From NCBI RefSeq assembly GCF_014644435.1, contig NZ_BMKR01000040.1, positions 1-63,372 on the forward strand: DNA of 63,372 bases, read 5' to 3'. The DNA is from Paenibacillus albidus. Lineage in GTDB: Bacteria > Bacillota > Bacilli > Paenibacillales > Paenibacillaceae. How positions within the stretch are numbered: the stretch's first letter is position 1; the number at the start of each line of letters is the position of its first letter. Shown here piece after piece: positions 1-10,100 of this stretch. Under the pieces are notes generated by a model. That model saw only the letters and a program-made list of their open reading frames with translations, had not been told where the DNA came from and did not search any database. Made by a program: the position numbers and the translations under genes.

Positions 1-402
1 GAAGTGAAGCATGGAGCAACAACCTTATACCTCTCGGGTGCTACGGCCTATCCTCTGTATTACAGTCACCCCTCTTTTGGGTGGGTTCCAAAGTCCGAGA
101 GAAGCGATACGGGTATGTCTCTGCCAAGCTCGATTAAAGAACAGACGCAAATTGTTCTTGAAAATCTCAAAATTGTCGTGGAAGCTGCCGGAGGTACGAT
201 CAACGATATTGTTAAGACAACCATCTTTAATAAGCGTATGGATTTGCAAAATGAAGTAAACGAAGTCTATAACGCCTTTTTCAATGGACATAGACCGGCT
301 CGTTCTCACATCGGAGTGTCTGAACTTGTCAGTCCTGATCTTTTAATCGAGATCGAAGCGATCGCCATCTTGGAAAAAGACGGAAAGCGGTTAGAGCCGT
401 AA
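1..402 (+). CDS. RidA/YjgF-family protein, 5' end cut by the window edge
   Basis: The protein matches the RidA/YjgF/UK114 family in its strand order and in the C-terminal block with RPARSHIGVSEL and the LIEIEAIA strand. RidA enzymes hydrolyse reactive enamine/imine intermediates formed by PLP enzymes; many paralogues have other or unknown substrates. The arginine of RPAR corresponds to the usual substrate-carboxylate contact. The reading frame is open to the first base, and the sequence begins inside the family's first strand (TLYLSG), so the true start lies upstream. The downstream neighbours are gene fragments, so this may be the last intact gene of a normal operon. Confidence 0.85.
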   Translation, partial: EVKHGATTLYLSGATAYPLYYSHPSFGWVPKSERSDTGMSLPSSIKEQTQIVLENLKIVVEAAGGTINDIVKTTIFNKRMDLQNEVNEVYNAFFNGHRPARSHIGVSELVSPDLLIEIEAIAILEKDGKRLEP

Positions 403-596
403 AAGGCATTGAACAAATATTGGTTCCGTTTGAAACGACCTTCCGATACTGCTATGCGAATTATCGTTCGTTCTTTGCGTTTTATGGTACGGAAAACGAG
501 CCAGGTGAAAATGTGCCCGGTACGGAAAGTGAGACGTCTGCGAGCGAATTGGAAATAAGCGCACAAGATTATTTGAATTTTGTTGACAACCTGTAA
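399..596 (+). pseudogene. C-terminal fragment of an NAD(P)H-dependent (quinone) oxidoreductase
   Basis: In the frame that overlaps the stop of the RidA gene, about 65 codons read through to a TAA at 594. The text around VPFETTFRYC and SAQDYLNFVDNL resembles the last part of flavodoxin-fold NAD(P)H oxidoreductases of the YwrO/MdaB/KefF type. The flavin-binding N-terminal two thirds and any start codon are missing, so this is a remnant. It sits beside a fragment of an HxlR regulator, a common neighbour of such enzymes, so both are probably debris of one locus. The family call rests on a short segment. Confidence 0.5.
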
Positions 597-666
597 AAGG
601 CAGCTTTATGAAGTCAAAAAGAAGATGCTTCTTTTGATTTAAACAAAAAAAGCTATGCGCCTATCA

Positions 667-835
667 CTACAGCCCCCAAAGCCGGCACATTGTTTTTCTC
701 CCCCATTCGCACATCATATTTAGCACCTTAATGAGAGAAAGACCATGTTCAGATAATGAATATTCAACTTTTGGAGGTACTTGGGGAAACTCCATGCGTA
801 TAATAAGGCCATCTGCCTCCAACTCTTTGCGAGAA
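667..835 (-). pseudogene. HxlR-family transcription regulator, C-terminal fragment
   Basis: The minus strand encodes the wing and C-terminal helix of an HxlR-type winged-helix repressor: RKELEADGLI, then FPQVPPKVEYSLSEHG and a final CEWG before TAG. The recognition helix and N-terminus are absent, because at about position 829 the sequence changes abruptly into the repeat shared with 21,920. The gene was therefore truncated by the event that brought in the Rhs cassette. Identity as HxlR is good; function is lost. Confidence 0.7.
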
Positions 836-953
836 ACGAAGAGGATCTCGCCCTTCTCCTTTCGTTATTCCCAATACAAAGTCTGAGAGTGGCTCACAGA
901 AGGTCTATTATAGGTATGAAAAAAGTAAGTTATCGTCCAGTGCTGTTGCAATA

Positions 954-995
954 AAAAAGACCACATGGAGTTTACACTCGCACGTGGTCTTTTTA
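954..995. terminator. Bidirectional hairpin at the end of Rhs cassette A
   Basis: AAAAAGACCAC pairs with GTGGTCTTTTT across a loop of about 20 bases, giving a T-tract on either strand. The same ACCACATGGAGT hairpin recurs at 6,606 and 22,078 below the other two Rhs cassettes. The copy at 22,078 has a base change in the right arm (GTGGTCATTTT). Confidence 0.65.
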
Positions 996-1007
996 GACTT
1001 TTAGGCA

Positions 1008-1304
1008 TTATTTTAAATAATATGTGTCGACTAAGGTTCCTTCTCCTTCTAGTATATCGTCATCTTCGAGGTTCCAAGGCTCTATCGTTTTTATTGCACT
1101 CATTGGAACTAGTAACCGTGTGTCATCATGAGCTTCCCAAGGTACAATAACTAGAACATTGTTAAAGCAATAATAATCAATGTACATTCCAATTACATGT
1201 ATATTATCGAGAAATGTGATCTTAGTACCTCTGTTTAGATATCCCTTCATTTGTCCAAACTTGAACATCCTACATGTAGGTTGTATCTTTAAAACGGTTT
1301 GCAA
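1008..1304 (-). CDS. Small cassette protein, unknown; 5' end rearranged
   Basis: This is an open frame of 98 codons with an acidic C-terminus (EPWNLEDDDILEGEG). I do not recognise the family. Position in the cassette, last gene after a toxin and its immunity gene, suggests a second immunity or accessory protein. The upstream part of this frame derives from the end of the preceding small gene. In copy B (22,240-22,130) the native start survives behind AGGAGG as GTG followed by EKQEIF and then the shared MKGYLNRG, but the middle of the gene is deleted there. The likely native first residue here is therefore lost, and the conserved part starts near 1,250. Confidence 0.45.
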   Translation of the reverse strand: MQTVLKIQPTCRMFKFGQMKGYLNRGTKITFLDNIHVIGMYIDYYCFNNVLVIVPWEAHDDTRLLVPMSAIKTIEPWNLEDDDILEGEGTLVDTYYLK

Positions 1305-1489
1305 GCTTGACGCTTAATTCCGTTATATCTTCTAAATCATATTCAACATTGTAGAATGTCAAATCATATATTACAACTTCTGCTCCTTGTTCTTTAATTC
1401 GTAAGCGTCAAACAGCCCACACCTTGTTTTCAAGATGAGGGCTATACGGAGATGAATTCAATGAAGCAGAAGTGTTGGCGACTCCGGCT

Positions 1490-1789
1490 TCAGTTTGATA
1501 ACAAATCTCTAATATATACTGCATAGGTTTCAGTTTTGGAATAAAGGTCTACTAAGTCACATTCAGTTTTTTTTATTGGATTATCCCAATCAAAATCTTT
1601 AATAATATAAATAATAAATTTGTTAACTCCAGAATACCATCCAATATCTAAGATAAAGTTGTCCGGGTATTGTACTTTAAACATATCTTCTTTTAATCCA
1701 TCATCTTCAAAATCAAGTGGTTTATTAATATCGATATCAAAGTCTTCGTATGTTATTTTACCGGGATAGAAGCTTAATTTTTCGAACAT
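1490..1789 (-). CDS. Putative Rhs immunity protein (copy A)
   Basis: The 99-residue acidic protein begins MFEKLSFYPG and ends IRDLLSN. It is nearly identical to the product at 22,551-22,853. Both lie directly downstream of the same toxin tip, as immunity genes of polymorphic toxins do, so a role in binding that toxin in the cytoplasm is inferred. I do not recognise a named Imm family. The ATG at 1,789 is preferred because it aligns with the copy B start, which has an AAGGAG site. This copy remains open while its toxin is destroyed, as expected when orphan immunity is kept. Confidence 0.6.
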   Translation of the reverse strand: MFEKLSFYPGKITYEDFDIDINKPLDFEDDGLKEDMFKVQYPDNFILDIGWYSGVNKFIIYIIKDFDWDNPIKKTECDLVDLYSKTETYAVYIRDLLSN

Positions 1790-1805
1790 CGTCTTACCAT
1801 ACCCC

Positions 1806-2166
1806 TTATTTTGTATACTTTTCATACTCTTGTGGTGTTATTGGAACTATGAACAGTACCATCCGAACTTATTTCCACCCTTATATAAGGGGTTTCTATA
1901 CCATTCTTAGCTCCGATAATATCATCAAACTCATAAACCACCCATGGTTTCTACATTTGTTCCATACTTGTACTCCACTTCCCGTTGATTCCACTACATT
2001 TTCCCAAGAAACATTCTTAGAGGAAAAATACTTTCCATCATAGGGTATGAACTTGAATTTGACATCACCCATTACCTCATCTAAGACTTGAGAAGCTTTC
2101 ATCTTACTAAAACCCTGCGAATGCATTAATGCAAACAATGCTAATTTTTGTTCTTTAGTTTGGGAA
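1806..2166 (-). pseudogene. Rhs C-terminal toxin fragment (copy A)
   Basis: Only the last 120 codons or so of the toxin remain, from KEQKLALFALMHSQGF to the terminal KYTK. The Rhs core that should precede it is missing: homology to copy B stops at 2,166, where an unrelated methyltransferase remnant begins. Within the fragment at least two frame changes are visible against copy B, one before KNGIETPYIRVEISSDG and one in the HSHPITPQEY segment. No start codon fits, so this is a dead tip. Confidence 0.7.
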
Positions 2167-2370
2167 GCGAAGTTGTGTCCTTAATGTCAGAAAACTCTGC
2201 AATCAGTACCTCAATATCCCCCAGCTCAAATTCTAAAAAATCCAAATCACGCCGGTCTCCTGCATTTCACTGGAGGTCGACGCGTAGATTAAAGCCAGCT
2301 GTGTTAAGCTGCTCAATAGGTATGATTCTGATGTCCCTAAGGACCCTCCTTTGAGTTGAATCGTTTTTTT
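2167..2370 (-). pseudogene. ParB-like N-terminal piece of a phage-type DNA methyltransferase
   Basis: The minus strand reads DIRIIPIEQLNTAGFNLRVDL, then a TGA, then an acidic segment DFLEFELGDIEVLIAEFSDI. The first part resembles the opening of ParB-like domains fused to phage methyltransferases (xxPIDQLNPAxYNPRxDL). The second resembles the linker that follows this domain. An internal deletion and a stop make it non-functional. The catalytic part of a similar enzyme lies 19 kb away at 21,200-21,880, next to cassette copy B. The call is based on motif resemblance only. Confidence 0.45.
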
Positions 2371-2375
2371 ATCTT

Positions 2376-2552
2376 GACACTACCATAAACTTGAAAAGTC
2401 CAACAGAAATAGACCAATTACTCCTATTTCGATTTATCCATATAAAATAGACGTTACAAAACATAACGTCTGATATTGACTTACAAAAAGCGCTTCAAAC
2501 CTTATCGTTAAAGCGCCTATATGAGAATATTTAAGGTAAACGATTATTTTAT
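2376..2552. other. AT-rich intergenic stretch with a short inverted repeat
   Basis: No gene is visible. The segment TAGACGTTACAAAACATAACGTCTG near 2,448 forms a small inverted repeat (AGACGTTA and TAACGTCT). It lies downstream of the minus-strand gene at 2,553 and could serve as its terminator, though no clear T-run follows. Confidence 0.3.
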
Positions 2553-3305
2553 CTAAACATAAAGCCCACATTTAATAATATACCAATTTAAAGATTCCCC
2601 TGGTTCGGTTACTTGAAAATACTCTTCTACTTCTGCTGAACTACTAATTGATGGATCATCTTCAGCAATGTCTAGTTTCACCTCGTTATACTTTACCAGC
2701 AATTGCGCGGAAACTGCCTTCTCAATAGTAAGAAAGACACTATGTTTATCTAACCCTTTTTCAGAAATAGCACTGGAGAACGCTTTACCTATAAACTGCC
2801 CCGTTGGTCTTACACTTCTTTTTTTTGAGTTATGTAAATAACCACGTATGAAATTAAAGTTTTTAATATCATCATCAAAAAACTGGGAAAGTGCTTGCAT
2901 ACATACTAATTTATCATGAGTAAGTTGATCTTTCTTTTCTAAAAATTCATTAAGTAACGTTCCCATGATGAGACAAGCCTTGCTTGAACGCGCAAGCATT
3001 ATTTTAGAAAAAGTATCAGCAATAAATTCCGCCTTAGTTTCATCATCAATATAATCAATTAATTTTTCAATTTGTGCCTCTGTTGGTGTTCCTTCAGAAT
3101 TAAATCCTTTTAAAAATGATTCGAACCTTTTTTGCATTATGAGAGTCGTAGTATTCTTTACAAATCCTACAAGTTTAAATGCATCACCTAATACTTCAAC
3201 TACTTCACTCTCAGTTACCCCTTTTTTTAAATCTAAGTAATGTGAAATATGCGCAGTGGCTTTTTCCCATACTTTTGTTGTATCAACTAAAGGTTTTCCA
3301 TCCAC
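2553..3305 (-). CDS. Hypothetical cytoplasmic protein
   Basis: I do not recognise this protein of about 250 residues. It is mostly helical and charged, with no signal peptide or membrane segment. A central helix pair lies around ALSQFFDDDIKNF, with a basic patch NSKKRSVRP. I prefer the GTG at 3,305 because AAAGGGGG lies seven bases before it; the ATG at 3,326 has no visible ribosome site. The neighbours are fragments of phage-like and IS genes, so it is probably an accessory or prophage gene. Composition is AT-rich, unlike the protease region further right. Confidence 0.6.
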   Translation of the reverse strand: MDGKPLVDTTKVWEKATAHISHYLDLKKGVTESEVVEVLGDAFKLVGFVKNTTTLIMQKRFESFLKGFNSEGTPTEAQIEKLIDYIDDETKAEFIADTFSKIMLARSSKACLIMGTLLNEFLEKKDQLTHDKLVCMQALSQFFDDDIKNFNFIRGYLHNSKKRSVRPTGQFIGKAFSSAISEKGLDKHSVFLTIEKAVSAQLLVKYNEVKLDIAEDDPSISSSAEVEEYFQVTEPGESLNWYIIKCGLYV

Positions 3306-3349
3306 AGTTGCTCCCCCTTTTATCATAATTCTTAATTTTAAGTTAATGC

Positions 3350-3520
3350 TTATTTTTTACTCTGACAGTGAATACGTGAACAGCACTGTTTGGTTCCAGT
3401 CCATATGCCCCATATACAGCCTCTACACTTAACTGGCTGCCTTGGTGGGTCTAATAACCGCTGTTGTTGCTTCTTCTTCAATATAATTCCGCCCAATAAT
3501 GAGCGACTTCAGTTAATGTG
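3350..3520 (-). pseudogene. Small Cys-rich zinc-ribbon-like protein, frameshifted
   Basis: Just upstream of the hypothetical gene, the minus strand encodes VKCRGCIWGIWTGTKQCC and then IHCQSKK before TAA. The CxxC plus CC/HC layout suggests a zinc-binding knuckle, like small proteins common in Firmicute prophages. The preceding segment (NYIEEEATTAVIRPTKAAS) lies in another frame, so one base has been lost or gained between the halves. Too short to name. Confidence 0.4.
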
Positions 3521-3715
3521 ATAATATAAATAGCAGCAAAATTACTGGATACATAATTAGTGATGTCAATTTTTCACTGTTTGTCGGAAAGGTCTCCAAA
3601 ATATGAGGACGATACATCCGCCCTACTTATTTGAATCCAAAACCGTTAAATAAGTATAAAGACCAAGCAAGTATACATCAGCAACAATATAGATTATCTT
3701 CTCATTTATTGCCAA

Positions 3716-4480
3716 GCGCTAAAAGCATGCTCTCTATCTCAGCAGTTCCTACACCTGTGTCATTGTAAACAGGACGATTGCTCAGAATGAATGCTTCAAG
3801 TGCTTCCTTGCCCACATCTTCCAAGGTGCCGCCAGTGTCTTGTTCCTCACCTTGACTCTTATAACCGCTACTCACTCTCACCTGAGGTTTCTCCGTCTCC
3901 CTCCCTTCAGCTACTCCGTCTCCTTGCTTCTCGCCCTTATCACCATCTCTACAACCAGAGTTAGCCCTACTCCATCCGACTGTTCTTCTGACTGATCGCC
4001 TGAGTGCTCAGGATCAACGTTCTACCTTCCTCGGAATCTTCTTCAGCTACGCCACTATCGCCTTCCCGTTCAAACAACGTACCTTTGATTGAGATCTTCT
4101 TCCCGATTTTAAACGTCCACGACCACACCCGATCCGTCGGTCTTCACACAGCGGCTGGTTACCTCACGGTGATTCCATCTTCCCCTTCACCAAAGTAAAT
4201 GCAGCCTGCGGCTCTCCCATGAAGACATTGATTTTCTCCCCTTGGTTACTACTGAGGAACAAGAAGTTCTCCTTCATGACCCTAAATGGAAGCAGCGGTT
4301 TAATCTCAACCTCGTATCCCCCAACCTTATTTCCCATTGCTATAGTGGCGCTAAATTTTGCATAAGTTGACCTTGCCGTCAAAATAGGAATCTCCTTGAA
4401 AGCACTCTTTAATATAGAAAGAAATAAAAATACTCCGTACTTCCTCATTAAAAAGGCTCTCCGATGTTCTTGAGTTTCCA
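3716..4480 (-). pseudogene. Degenerate unidentified gene, probably phage-derived
   Basis: The minus strand carries coding-like pieces in shifting frames. An upstream piece reads around EIPILTARSTYAKFSATIAMG and GEKINVFMGEPQAAF. A middle piece is acidic (FEREGDSGVAEEDSEEG). The last reads TLEDVGKEALEAFILSNRP to ALGNK and a TGA at 3,716. Consistent order and orientation suggest one broken gene of about 250 codons. I cannot name the family. The upstream end is buried in the IS630 remnant. Confidence 0.4.
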
Positions 4481-4582
4481 ATCTCTTTTCTTGGATGTTT
4501 TGAAGACTTACCCGAAAAAACATTGGACGAGCAGATAAGAAAAGCCCATTTGAAACAAAATAGTACCTTGACCGCATCAAAT

Positions 4583-5703
4583 TTGAGGATAGAGAGGTTT
4601 TAATTTCCCTCTTGCTTGCTGGGTGGTAAATTGCCAATCAATCGATTTCTGAAATTGATTACGTTCGGTTTCCCATGCCGATACCTCACTTTGTAATTCG
4701 GTCATAGAGGCGATTCGGCGGTTCAGGCACTGAATCGTCAGTGCACTAAGTTCAATCTCTGCGATGTTCAGCCAACTGCCATGCTTAGGGGAGTAATGAT
4801 TTCTAACCGTTTCGCGCTAAAGCCTGTTCAGGTGCAAAGGTTTCATACAAGGAAGAGATCGTGTGGGTGTTCAAGTTGTCCATGACCAGTCGAATTCTTT
4901 TCGCCTCTGGATAATCGACTTCTAGCAGTTCTTGGATCTGTAGGGCCCAGTCGGATTTAGTGCGTCTTTCCGAAGCCTGCACGTGACGCCACCCTGCCAG
5001 CGGTTCCGTGAACATAAACAGGCTGCAGCTTCCTTTACGGATATATTCGTAATCTTCTTTCTGAACTTGTCCAGGCTTCAACATTTGTGGAGGCCTCGAA
5101 TGATCCAGCAATTGAACGGGTTGCTCATTCATACAAATCAGTGGAATTTCCGGGTCGTATGGAAGGGCATAGGTTTCCAGTATATCCTCCATACGAGCAA
5201 CAAATTCGCTGCTGGATTTAGCGGGAATACACCACTATTTTTCAGGTGAGGCTTAAGCCTTGTTTTTGTTAAGTCGTTCGAATCGTCTCCCGTCCTACGG
5301 ACTCCAAAATATTCAATTCAATCACTCGGCGAGTCAACAGACGCACCGTCCAGCGGGCATAGCCTTTAGGAGGTTCGGAGCAGGCCAGAGCGACGATGGT
5401 GCCTCGACCTCCCCAGTCACTTGAGAAGGCCGTGCAGGCTCGGTACGATCACGGTAACGCAGAGTCTCTTGAATCCCACGAGTGCAATAGTCTCTAACCG
5501 TGTTGTGTACCGTGACTTGGCTGACTCCCACGCGCCTGGCAATTTCCGCGTGAGTGGGAATCACTCCCTGGCTTTCGTCTGCAAGAAGAAGTACGAGACA
5601 ACGATTTCGAATACCTTTATATGTGGAAACGCTGTGAAGGAGTTGCTCAATCCGTTGGCGTTCCTCTACTTGGAGTTAAATCTCGTATTTTTTGTTTATG
5701 TGA
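4583..5703 (-). mobile_element. IS630-family transposase remnant, several frameshifts
   Basis: All parts of an IS630-type DDE transposase are present but in different frames. The N-terminal helix-turn-helix reads IPTHAEIARRVGVSQVTVHN (about 5,565-5,480). The catalytic middle has ICMNEQP and LVMDNLNTHT (4,803-5,192). The C-terminal block HYSPKHGSWLNIAEIEL carries the third acidic residue (about 4,790-4,740). Breaks are visible near 5,690 (an in-frame TAA), 5,220 and 4,800. IS630 elements move by cut-and-paste into TA, but this copy cannot make an active enzyme. I did not locate terminal inverted repeats with confidence. Confidence 0.85.
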
Positions 5704-5721
5704 TATCCTCCCAAATTCTTC

Positions 5722-6368
5722 TTATAGGGAGAGCTTAAAGATTAAATCAGAATTGGTCAAGGTACTAGTCCCGCTTCTAGCTTCATTTAAATTACTATAC
5801 GTCTCCCATTTATCAAGCAAAGGATTATAGAATTCTGTTGAGTTAGTTTCTGTAGTGGGGCCTACTCCCCCAACAGCATAAATTCTATCATTTACTACAC
5901 CGACTGCCGGTCCTCCTCGAGTATAGTTCATCCTTGCCCTAGTGTCCCATGTATCGTTCGCCGGATTATACACACGCAAAGTATCGTAGGAATAAATTGA
6001 TCCGTTACTAAAGACTCTTCCACCTACCAAGTAAATATTATTGTTATAAGTGACTACCGTAGCTACGTGTACATTTCTATCCACTTTATTTTTCTCTGCC
6101 CAAGTATCACTAATCGGATCATATTCGTATACATTGTTATACGAAACATATCTGTCTGTGAATGACAATCCACCAAAAAGGTATATTTCCCCATTAAAAC
6201 TTGCTGTAGTTTGGTCCATGAGATATTTCGACACATTTGCCTTTTTTTTATTAATATATCAGTCGCTGGATCATAAACTTCTACAATGTTACTAAAAACT
6301 CCGTTGCTGACCGTGTAATAATTACCTGTATAACCACCAAAAACGTATTTTCGATGCGTTCGGTCCAT
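5722..6368 (-). pseudogene. Kelch-repeat protein, truncated and frameshifted
   Basis: Repeated units with YLFGG, YLVGG and YAVGGVG followed by YDP or YNP and TW are diagnostic of kelch motifs, which fold into a beta-propeller. Two overlapping frames (6,063-6,368 and 5,722-6,234) must be joined by a shift near 6,230 to restore the repeats. The N-terminus is cut at about 6,368. Downstream of the last repeat the frame ends at TAA. Kelch propellers act in binding carbohydrate or protein; no signal peptide or partner domain remains. Confidence 0.7.
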
Positions 6369-6601
6369 TCCTTAAGGCGTTGCTATGCTTTCGTCATCAG
6401 GCAGATCTCCTTGATTTAAGATATGCCTATGATCTCATGACTGGCCTATGGTTTACAGGTGTGCTGGGCTTGACGCTTACATATGAAACGTATCTGCTAT
6501 AAATTGTAATCCTTTCATCACATTCACCGACATACTTAGTATGTCACACTAAACCAACTATACTATGACACACTCGGAATGTCTGATGCTTTTTCAAAAG
6601 A

Positions 6602-6637
6602 AAGAACCACATGGAGTATGTGACTCACATGTGGTAT
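6602..6637. terminator. Hairpin after the main Rhs immunity gene
   Basis: ACCACATG and CATGTGGT form a perfect eight-base stem in GAACCACATGGAGTATGTGACTCACATGTGGT. It shares ACCACATGGAGT with the hairpins below cassettes A and B and lies just past the stop of the immunity gene at 6,649. Confidence 0.55.
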
Positions 6638-6648
6638 AAAATAAAGTG

Positions 6649-7179
6649 CTATTCTTCCTCTAAATAAGGTGATTGAAAAGGTTCAATAAACAGACCTGAA
6701 TTACTTATTAACTCTAAAGAATCACTACACTCTAATCTACTTCCAATATACATGTAATAATCAAATCCAAAGTGAACAAACATACTACTACTCTGAAGTT
6801 TGCACCAAAGCTTTTCTCTTAGAATTAATTTACATAATAACTCCAATTCATTCCCAGAAACAAAATCACCATTCTTTATATTACTATAGAGTTCTATTAT
6901 TTCGTCAGAATAAATGAAACGAAATCTGTCCTCCAAAAGGCCAAAATCATATTTCTCAAAGCTAGTCACTTGAAGTGAGTTTATTTTCATCTCTTTCATT
7001 ATTGAAGTTATAGCCATTATATACAACGATTCAGTATGTAAATAATGTTCAATCAAAAATTCACCATCTGGATACACCTTCTCAATATCGCCTATTGAAG
7101 TCCATTCCTGTTTTGTATAAACCCCATTAATACGATTAGCTGGATTATATTTAGTAATTCTCCAAGAATAATAATACAT
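6649..7179 (-). CDS. Putative immunity protein for the Rhs toxin
   Basis: This 176-residue acidic protein starts MYYYSWRITKYNP and contains WTSIGDIEKVYPDGEF. The ATG at 7,179 lies one base after the Rhs stop codon, and its ribosome site (TTGGAGAA) lies inside the last Rhs codons, so translation of the two is coupled. That arrangement, directly after an Rhs toxin tip, is the main basis for calling it immunity. The N-terminal YYYSWRITKYNP resembles a family often seen near secreted polymorphic toxins in Bacillales, but I cannot give an Imm number. It should act in the cytoplasm by binding the toxin tip. Confidence 0.6.
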   Translation of the reverse strand: MYYYSWRITKYNPANRINGVYTKQEWTSIGDIEKVYPDGEFLIEHYLHTESLYIMAITSIMKEMKINSLQVTSFEKYDFGLLEDRFRFIYSDEIIELYSNIKNGDFVSGNELELLCKLILREKLWCKLQSSSMFVHFGFDYYMYIGSRLECSDSLELISNSGLFIEPFQSPYLEEE

Positions 7180-7180
7180 C

Positions 7181-10100
7181 TTATTCTCCAATCTTAGTTA
7201 AGAGTGCATCAAAAGTACCTGACCGAGTAGATTTACTGGTTAATTCATTTATTGATTTCGCCATTTTCCATATTCCCCCATTATGTGAGTCGATATCCTG
7301 TACAATGTAATTTTTCCCATCAGAATAAACAGGTTTATTCTTAACTTTATAATTTGTTTTCGTGAAGCCAAGGTATTTAGCTAGCGCCTCTGTCTGTTTA
7401 TTTGTCAACATCAAAGTCTGACCTTTTATTTGGGTTGTTAAGGGTTTGTTTTTACCCCCACCACCAGTCATACCTATAACCATGCTAAAAGCTGTATCTT
7501 TTATGGCTTGATCTTCACCATATATTTCCATTAATTGGCTCTTAGCCCATGAAGCCTGCCCATCTGTGCTTTCAGAAGATGTAGCCATCTCAAAGAGATA
7601 TAACCATTGATTTCTTTGGCTTTTGCTAAGATATTGTATCGGCTTTTGTTCACCAAGATCGCTTCTAATATCCCAATAAACCTGTGATTTTTCTCCATAT
7701 TTCCTGGCAATTGTAATCATTGCATCCACTTGGTTCTCAGTATAATGCCCTGAGGGATCGACATGAGTTAATGGGTTGTTCTCCACATACGTATACAAAT
7801 TCAAACTCAGCGGATTATCAATCTGCCCCTCATACGTATCCTCATTTAAAAACCGCCCGATACTCGGATCATAATACCTCGCCCGCAGATAGTAAAGACC
7901 GGTCTCTTCATCATAAATCTCACCCGTGTATTTAAATGGGTTCGAGATCCCTTCCGTCTGACTGGTGATATTCCCCCACTCATCGTACGCATAGTTGTTG
8001 ACGATGTTTCCACTTGTATCTACGATCTGTACCACATCACCATGACCGTTATACAGGTAATAGTAGTCTTTGCTTGTACCCTTATCTTTCTTGACCAGCA
8101 CCCGATCCCCGCGCACGTAGTTGGCCTTCTGACCGTTGCTTTTCTCTTCCGTAATCACTTCGCCGTTAAAGTTGTAGTTGTACTGGGTTTGCACCCCGCT
8201 AGTCGATTTCTTGAACCGCAGACCATCTGCATAGTAGGTGAAATCCGTCTTGCTACTGCCCTTTGTTAATGAAGTTAAGGTATTCTGCAAGTCGTAGCTG
8301 TAGCTGGTGTCCTGGAACTCCGCCGGATTACTCACGCTTTGCTCCAGTGTCAACCGGTTTCCTCGTACGTCATACGTGTAGGTGTCGCGGCCGCCACCCG
8401 GATGGACCGTTGTCGTTAACCGGTTCAGGGCATCGTAAGCATACGTTGTCGTTTGGGTTGCACCATTACTTTTTGTTTCCGTGGCCGAGGTGATATTCCC
8501 ATTATTGTCATACCCATACACATATTTGGAGAGTACCGTGCTGCCTTTGGTATTCGTCACGCTCTCCACCCAGTTGAGCGCTTTATTATACGTGTACCCT
8601 GTCTTCAGCACACTGCCGTTTGTCAGCGCTGGGTACGTAATCGACTGTACGGGACCATTGGCGTAGTAGCTGTATTGTACATTGGCTGCTGCTGTGCTGG
8701 TTAACGCAGATCCACCATTCACCTGCACTTTGTCTAATCGCTGTTTGTTATATTGATAATGGGTGTAAAAGTTCAGGTAACTGTCGATGACTTGTGTAAT
8801 CCGCCCTAAGATATCTCTCTGGTTTAATACATTCACAATATGGAATGCACCCGCAGAGGAATGAACGGTAGAAATGTTTTGGCGCACTTGACCCAGACTG
8901 TCCATCGTCAACTGCTGTGTCGTTTGGACGACTCCATTCTCATAACGCTTCGTCGTATGTTTTCGCGGCGATCCGTCTCCATAAACGTTCTCGATCTTCA
9001 GCGTCTGCGCTGTATTATTGATGGTCCCGCTCACCGTGCTGGACTTGATCTGACCACCTTCGTCATAACTGTATCCGAACACACTGCCGTTGCGATCTGT
9101 CTTGCTCGTTAACTGCCCCAAAGCATTATAAGACAAGCTTTCACTTTGCGATGCCCCATCAAGCTTACTGGTCATTAAACCAATTTCATTATAGCTCTTG
9201 GTATTTAATGTTTGCTCCGCTCCACCTTTGGCTTGTACGGTTACTTTAGAAAGCTGACCTGTACCATCATAGGTGTAGCGTGTTCGCTGATTCAGTGCAT
9301 CGTAAACTGAAATAAGCCGATTTAAAGCATCATAGCTATACGATGTGGTTACCCCAGCGTCGTTCAGATGATTCACTGGGTCAGTATAGCCTATCACGTT
9401 CCCGGTAATATCATAACGAAAGCTTTCAGATACAGGTTGGGATTGGCTTGGCCAGTCTTTGTATGTCTTCTTGGTAAGCGGCTGGCCCCATGGATCAAAA
9501 ACAGTTTCCAGATAATTTAATCGTTCCTGGGTGCCAGCGGCAACCAGATAACTTTCGGACTTTCGTTGTTTCAAATTATAGTCTATTACATACACGTTGC
9601 CATAGGGATCCGTTGAACGGTTCTGTCTTCCCCACGCATCGTATCCCACCGTAATCTCATTACCGAGTGCATCCTTCTGATACACCGGGCGGCCCTGATC
9701 ATCATAATGATATTGGGTGAAGACCCATTTGCCCACATTCTCATCATAACGCTCTTCCATCAACGCAAGCCCTACTCCATTATAGAGTATATTCGCATAC
9801 GTTCTAACGGTATCGTTATTGGACAATTGGGTTACGGTTTTAATTGAATCCACTTTCAGGACAGGTGTACCTGCATTCACGGAATCAAAGTTACTGGAGA
9901 TCATGTTGGAATAGTTATATTCCATGACTTCACTGAATGATTGTCCGTTTGAATTGGTCCTCACTGGATACGTTTCTTTTTTCAGTCGACCCGCCGCATC
10001 GTATTCATACTGAATAGTTTGCCCATTACCATCACTTTTACTTTTTAGCCTTCCGCTTCCCATATAGTAACTCATTTTAGTCTTTACAATTTGCTCGTCA

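Larger units (their letters stand above)
829..2166. repeat. Rhs toxin/immunity cassette, direct copy A (partner at 21,920-23,296)
   Basis: This stretch aligns in the same orientation with 21,920-23,296 and is broken by indels. Shared landmarks are the GCGAGAAACGAAGAG left edge, the ACCACATGGAGT hairpin, two small genes, the 100-residue putative immunity gene and the tip of the toxin. Copy A holds about 165 bases (around 1,069-1,235) that copy B lacks. Copy B holds about 90 bases absent from A. The right edge is sharp at about 2,166, after the residues KEQ of the toxin. Left and right flanks differ between copies. Confidence 0.85.

Noticed and set aside
6350..6397. MTKA stop QRLKEWTERIENT on the minus strand as an IS66-type TnpA start
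   Set aside because: Only 16 codons with an internal stop; too short to support, though the ribosome site AAGGAGATC is good.
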